From NCBI GenBank assembly GCA_007135505.1, contig SLIS01000402.1, positions 1-8,877 on the forward strand: a stretch of DNA of 8,877 nt, in the 5' to 3' direction. The position numbers and the translations under genes were made by a program. Numbering within the stretch: position 1 is the first letter of the stretch; each line of letters begins with the position of its first letter. This document shows, piece by piece, positions 6,548 to 8,877 of this stretch. The DNA comes from Halovivax sp. (GTDB taxonomy: Archaea; Halobacteriota; Halobacteria; Halobacteriales; Natrialbaceae). Under the pieces are notes generated by a model, which saw only the letters and a program-made list of their open reading frames with translations, had not been told where the DNA came from and searched no databases.

Positions 6548-6896
6548 CCGCACAGTTAGCGCCCGATTCGAACCTCTCGCTTCGGTCGGCATCACCGTTC
6601 ATTTCAGAATCTTTAATCGGTCATGTCGGTACACTGGCCCGATTACGTTCTCGAGCAGGACTTGGGGGGACACTTCAGTGACTTATCTGGTTTTCATTAT
6701 CCCCATATGGACTGTTGCTGTGCATCCCGTGTTATCTCGACGGGATCGATATGTAGATAGTGTCTATTGTTACTTCAGCGGTGAACTGATCAGTTGATCT
6801 CGATTACGTCATCGTTATTCTGCGTACCGGTTGAAGCTTGAAGCGACACTAGTTAGGCCAGTTTGAGAAGTGAGCAGGTCGTAGAGTTGGTTTGGA
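6548..6896. other. Intergenic region between deoxyhypusine synthase and the IS cluster
   Basis: About 350 bp without a supportable gene; the plus-strand frame through 6522-6797 only extends in the shadow of the dys 3' end. It holds a perfect 12-bp palindrome at 6784-6795 and, near its right end, the left arm of a 10-bp inverted repeat at 6871-6880. No clear terminator hairpin was seen after the dys stop. Confidence 0.4.
6784..6795. repeat. Perfect 12-bp palindrome AACTGATCAGTT
   Basis: The palindrome is uninterrupted and contains a TGATCA core. It lies about 240 bp after the dys stop and 180 bp before the IS6 element. It could be a protein-binding site, part of an old element end, or chance. 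Confidence 0.5.
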
Positions 6897-6918
6897 ATGA
6901 TGCTCGCAGACCTGCTCA
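6871..6918. repeat. 10-bp perfect inverted repeat with 28-nt spacer
   Basis: TGAGCAGGTC (6871-6880) is the exact reverse complement of GACCTGCTCA (6909-6918). The right arm lies inside the first codons of the truncated ORF starting at 6897, so a hairpin in the mRNA would enclose its start codon. It might be part of the end region or translational control of an old insertion sequence. Confidence 0.55.
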
Positions 6919-6980
6919 GCAAGTGCTACGCGGCGGAATTTGATGAATGTTGGGAGCGTGAGTGGGTGCTGTTTCGTTAA
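6897..6980 (+). pseudogene. Possible 5' fragment of an older transposase gene, cut by the IS6 element
   Basis: ATG 6897 opens a short frame reading M-M-L-A-D-L-L-S-K-C-Y-A-A-E-F-D-E-C-W-E followed by R-E. It then crosses the left end of the IS6-family element at 6965 and stops at TAA 6978-6980. A beginning with L-A-D-L-L and D-E-C-W-E-R-E reminds me of N-termini of some haloarchaeal transposases, but this is recollection, not a match. The sequence change at the IS boundary fits a gene broken by insertion. No continuation of the broken gene is seen on the other side of the IS (after 7659), so that side was probably lost. Confidence 0.3.
6965..6978 (+). repeat. IS6 left terminal inverted repeat
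   Basis: GGTGCTGTTTCGTT, similar to known IS6-family ends, pairing imperfectly (10 of 14) with the right end. Confidence 0.55.
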
Positions 6981-6982
6981 GC

Positions 6983-7651
6983 GTGAAAAGTGAGGCGGTG
7001 CGATTTTATGGTGTCCAGACCAAAATCGACCGCCTCAGCGGGTGTAGCGACTGGATCGATTTGAGTTTTGTGAAACGAGAGCGGACACCGCGTCAGCTGA
7101 TGGAACTCGGTATTCGACTCCACCTTGCTGAACTCCTGCTTTCGAATACTGTTCGAGAATTAGAGAATTTCGGTGTAGAGCGCAGTCGCAAGGCAGTCCA
7201 CGATTGGGTTCACAAATGCGATCTACAGCCGGCAGTTGACGAGGACCCGAATCACGTCGCGCTTGACGAGACGGTGATTCAACTTGACGAACACCGCTAT
7301 TGGCTGTACACTGCTGTCAATCCAGAAACGAACAAAATTCTGCATACACAGCTGTATTCGACGACTACGACCGCTCTGACAGAACGGTTCCTGCGAGAAC
7401 TCACTGAGAAACATGCCCCCGACGATGCTGTGTTTCTCGTTGATGGAGCAAAACATCTTCAGACTGCACTCCGCCGATCTGGGCTCCGATTTCGATACGA
7501 AAAACATGGAAATCGGAGCAGTGTTAAATGTATATTTAATGAGATAAAATGCCGTACCTCTTCGTTCTCAAACTGTTTCAGTCGCGCACGACCGTTAACA
7601 GCAGAATCGTGGCTTCAAGCCTTCGCTGTCTGGCACAATGCTACAAACTGA
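6983..7651 (+). CDS. IS6-family transposase, probably inactive
   Basis: The protein carries the haloarchaeal IS6 (ISH14-like) pattern: D-R-L-S-G-C near the start, R-T-P-R-Q-L-M-E-L-G-I-R-L-H-L-A-E-L, V-H-D-W-V-H-K-C-D-L-Q-P, then V-A-L-D-E-T-V-I (first catalytic Asp) and V-F-L-V-D-G-A (second Asp). In the third motif relatives, as I remember them, read N-S-V-E-R-V-F-R-E-V-K-R-R-T; this copy reads S-S-V-K-C-I-F-N-E-I-K-C-R-T, so the catalytic Glu appears replaced by Lys. The protein ends normally (S-W-L-Q-A-F-A-V-W-H-N). The start is also doubtful. The frame has only GTG starts (6962 outside the element, 6983 inside it), while an ATG at 7009 lies in another frame two bases out, suggesting a small indel. 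Near full length but probably non-functional. Confidence 0.8.
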   Translation: MKSEAVRFYGVQTKIDRLSGCSDWIDLSFVKRERTPRQLMELGIRLHLAELLLSNTVRELENFGVERSRKAVHDWVHKCDLQPAVDEDPNHVALDETVIQLDEHRYWLYTAVNPETNKILHTQLYSTTTTALTERFLRELTEKHAPDDAVFLVDGAKHLQTALRRSGLRFRYEKHGNRSSVKCIFNEIKCRTSSFSNCFSRARPLTAESWLQAFAVWHNATN

Positions 7652-7659
7652 ACACGACC
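7646..7659 (-). repeat. IS6 right terminal inverted repeat, degenerate
   Basis: On the minus strand this reads GGTCGTGTTCAGTT. Mismatches to the left end are at positions 4, 5, 10 and 11. It overlaps the last codons and stop of the transposase gene. Confidence 0.45.
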
Positions 7660-7843
7660 AGTACTCGCGCTGATCGGTAGAATCCGGTAGGTACTGCTCT
7701 GCTTTCTCACAGGTAGCATACGGAGAGTCACCTGTACACCGAGTTCTAAACTCTGAGATACTAGATATGTTAGAGTTTTGGTGGTTTGTGGAAATCCAAA
7801 CGCAGAATTTCTATTCCCTCGACATCAAATTCTTCGGCCGTGT
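7660..7843. other. Spacer between the IS6 element and the IS5 remnant
   Basis: 184 bp without a gene. It contains a perfect dyad GAGTT-cta-AACTC at 7741-7753. The part nearest 7843 should include the 3' end and terminal repeat of the IS5-family element, but I could not place that end because its other end is outside the window. Confidence 0.35.
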
Positions 7844-8437
7844 TTAATCACATGACGGGATCGGAATTTCCTGTTTTGCGGCCTTCTTGATGTTGTAAAC
7901 CGCACACATCAGCGCGATCTCACGAAATTCTCGGTACCAGGTTCGCGCTCGCAGGGCGACGCCCAGCGAGCGCTTGACAGAAGACGGTTTCTGACATTGC
8001 TCGTTGGCCGTAGAGCTCGTCATCGATCGCGCGTTGTGCGCGTGATCGTACGGTGCATGGACGCAGTGCTTGATCAACGGTCGAATGTCGAGTTCTCGGA
8101 GGTCTTTTCGAAGCCAGTTACAGTCATAGCCCTTGTCCGCCGTGAGGACGCGCAACTCGCCCGCGCGCTTGCGGGCGAGTTGCTCACAGATCTCTGCATC
8201 ACTCCCTTCCCACGTCGTAGTACAGTGCAAATCAAGAATCGCTTGCGTCTCTGTATCGACGAGTTTCGTCACTTTCATCGTCTGAATCCGGTAGTTTGTC
8301 CGTCGACAGTAGTGGCGACTTGCACGGGAGCGGTCGAAGTACGTTGCGTCGATTGCGCCGGCCTCACCGGTCTCGTGCAGCTGCGCTGAATAGCGCAGCA
8401 GCACTCGGCACACACGCATTTCGAGCCTATCGAACGC
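7844..8437 (-). pseudogene. IS5-family transposase remnant, truncated and frameshifted
   Basis: The minus-strand frame encodes the C-terminal two thirds of a haloarchaeal IS5-family transposase: A-F-D-R-L-E-M at the start, A-I-D-A-T-Y-F-D-R-S (first catalytic Asp), L-V-D-T-E-T-Q-A-I-L-D-L-H, L-T-A-D-K-G-Y-D (second Asp), R-P-L-I-K-H, and R-T-W-Y-R-E-F-R-E-I-A-L-M-C-A-V-Y-N-I-K near the end. The N-terminal ~110 residues are missing because an IS630-family element begins just upstream. Between about 8028 and 7979 the true reading is in another frame (I-D-D-E-L-Y-G-Q-R-A-M-S-E-T-V-F, which includes the expected catalytic Glu), while the open frame reads unrelated residues there. Two indels that restore the frame explain this. 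The open frame with ATG 8419 is therefore not a functional gene. Confidence 0.85.
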
Positions 8438-8877
8438 TATAGTAGAAATTAGAAATAATTGCTCACTTTTGGTATAGAGAGCTGGTCAAGAGCTGTATCA
8501 ATCGCCGTTGTAAGATCGTCGAGTGATTCAAAAAAGCGGTTGCTGAGAGCGGCTTGGAGTTGTCTCCAGCACTTCTCGAAAGGATTTAGATCTGGCGAGT
8601 ACGCCGGTAACGTGACGAAGTCGAGGTCGTCACGGGCCGCCAGGTCCGTGACGGCTGACGCCTGGAAATACGACGCTCCATCCAGCACGATGAGCAAGTC
8701 ATCTTCAAACTCTTCGCATAATGCGAGAATGAAATGTTTGGCGTGATCGGCGGTTACGTACTCTTCGAATCGAGCGAAAAAGTGATCACCGTCTTCGGTG
8801 ATCGCGCCCAACAGACACGTCCAGTCGCGTTGGCCAGATAATTCGACGGCCGGCCGCGTGCCGCGAGGAAACCACGC
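8438..8877 (-). mobile_element. IS630-family element, 3' part, inserted in the IS5 element
   Basis: The element carries the IS630 transposase gene and runs off the right edge. Its inner boundary must lie between the transposase stop (8449) and the point where the IS5 reading resumes (Ala codon GCG at 8435-8437). TA dinucleotides occur there (8438-8441), and IS630/Tc1-mariner elements insert at TA. The exact end is uncertain because the matching terminal repeat is outside the window. Confidence 0.55.
8449..8877 (-). CDS. IS630-family transposase (DDE endonuclease), C-terminal part
   Basis: The frame is open from the right edge to TAA 8449-8451, giving 142 residues; the start is outside the window. 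Residues seen begin A-W-F-P-R-G-T-R-P, then D-W-T-C-L-L-G-A-I-T-E-D-G-D. L-I-V-L-D-G-A-S-Y-F contains the second catalytic Asp, and S-P-D-L-N-P-F-E-K-C-W contains the catalytic Glu with exactly 34 residues between them, the DD34E spacing of IS630. The end (N-R-F-F-E-S-L-D-D-L) also fits the family. The first Asp should lie shortly upstream, outside the window. An internal TTG at 8811 is not the real start. In the visible part there is no damage, so this is the youngest and possibly active element here. Confidence 0.88.
   Translation of the reverse strand, partial: AWFPRGTRPAVELSGQRDWTCLLGAITEDGDHFFARFEEYVTADHAKHFILALCEEFEDDLLIVLDGASYFQASAVTDLAARDDLDFVTLPAYSPDLNPFEKCWRQLQAALSNRFFESLDDLTTAIDTALDQLSIPKVSNYF

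Larger units (their letters stand above)
6965..7659 (+). mobile_element. IS6-family insertion sequence, about 695 bp, degraded
   Basis: The element encodes an IS6-family transposase. Its left end, GGTGCTGTTTCGTT (6965-6978), resembles the GGCACTGTTGC-type ends of the IS6 family. The reverse complement of 7646-7659, GGTCGTGTTCAGTT, matches it at 10 of 14 positions, so 6965 and 7659 are the likely ends; the right end lies 8 nt after the transposase stop. The 695-bp length is about right for haloarchaeal IS6 elements. The flanking octamers (CGTGAGTG left, AGTACTCG right) differ, so no 8-bp target duplication remains. The element is old, or arose through cointegrate or deletion events. Confidence 0.6.

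Noticed and set aside
6965..7667. 8-bp target duplication flanking the IS6 element
   Set aside because: The flanking octamers CGTGAGTG and AGTACTCG do not match, so no duplication is claimed.
7997..8389. 130-codon plus-strand frame opposite the IS5 remnant
   Set aside because: Antisense to a recognisable transposase sequence; no independent support.
1..8877. CRISPR array, tRNA/rRNA genes, toxin-antitoxin or defence cluster
   Set aside because: No regularly spaced repeats, no tRNA-like cloverleaf and no recognisable defence or toxin motifs were seen on either strand.

Overview
The window looks like an accessory stretch of a haloarchaeal (class Halobacteria) chromosome or megaplasmid. Supporting signs are very acidic predicted proteins, AT-rich TATA-like boxes placed about 25-30 nt upstream of start codons (leaderless genes), a Tat-type lipoprotein signal, and protein families typical of halophilic archaea: an IclR regulator, TrkA, deoxyhypusine synthase, a DUF5786-like small protein, and haloarchaeal IS6, IS5 and IS630 transposases. 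I cannot fix the genus from sequence alone.

Left part (1-2600). A multicopper oxidase gene leaves the window at its left edge on the minus strand; only its first 186 codons are present, including a Tat/lipobox leader and the first copper-binding HLHG motif. It is divergent from a 91-aa acidic protein of unknown function. Next come an IclR-family regulator with its own promoter and, on the other strand, a 93-aa haloarchaeal protein of unknown function. No target operon lies beside the IclR gene inside this window.

Middle part (2600-6550). A complete TrkA-type K+ channel regulatory subunit (two Rossmann plus two RCK-C units) has no TrkH pore gene next to it. After about 710 bp without a convincing gene come two very small plus-strand genes: a 59-aa DUF5786-like protein and a 44-aa single-span membrane protein. 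A possible 106-aa convergent ORF follows, then a complete deoxyhypusine synthase gene with the catalytic lysine motif. Deoxyhypusine synthase is the conserved housekeeping gene of the region.

Right part (6550-8877). This is a graveyard of insertion sequences. A short 5' fragment of what may be an old transposase gene is cut by an IS6-family element whose transposase seems to have lost its catalytic glutamate. Beyond it lies an IS5-family transposase remnant that lacks its N-terminus and carries two compensating frameshifts across its catalytic-Glu segment. It is interrupted by an IS630-family element running off the right edge. The nesting order (IS5 older, IS630 younger) can be read from the sequence.

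I found no tRNA or rRNA gene, no CRISPR array and no recognisable defence or biosynthetic cluster. The most noteworthy signals are the decayed nested IS elements, several short dyad sequences in intergenic DNA, and the pair of tiny genes beside deoxyhypusine synthase.
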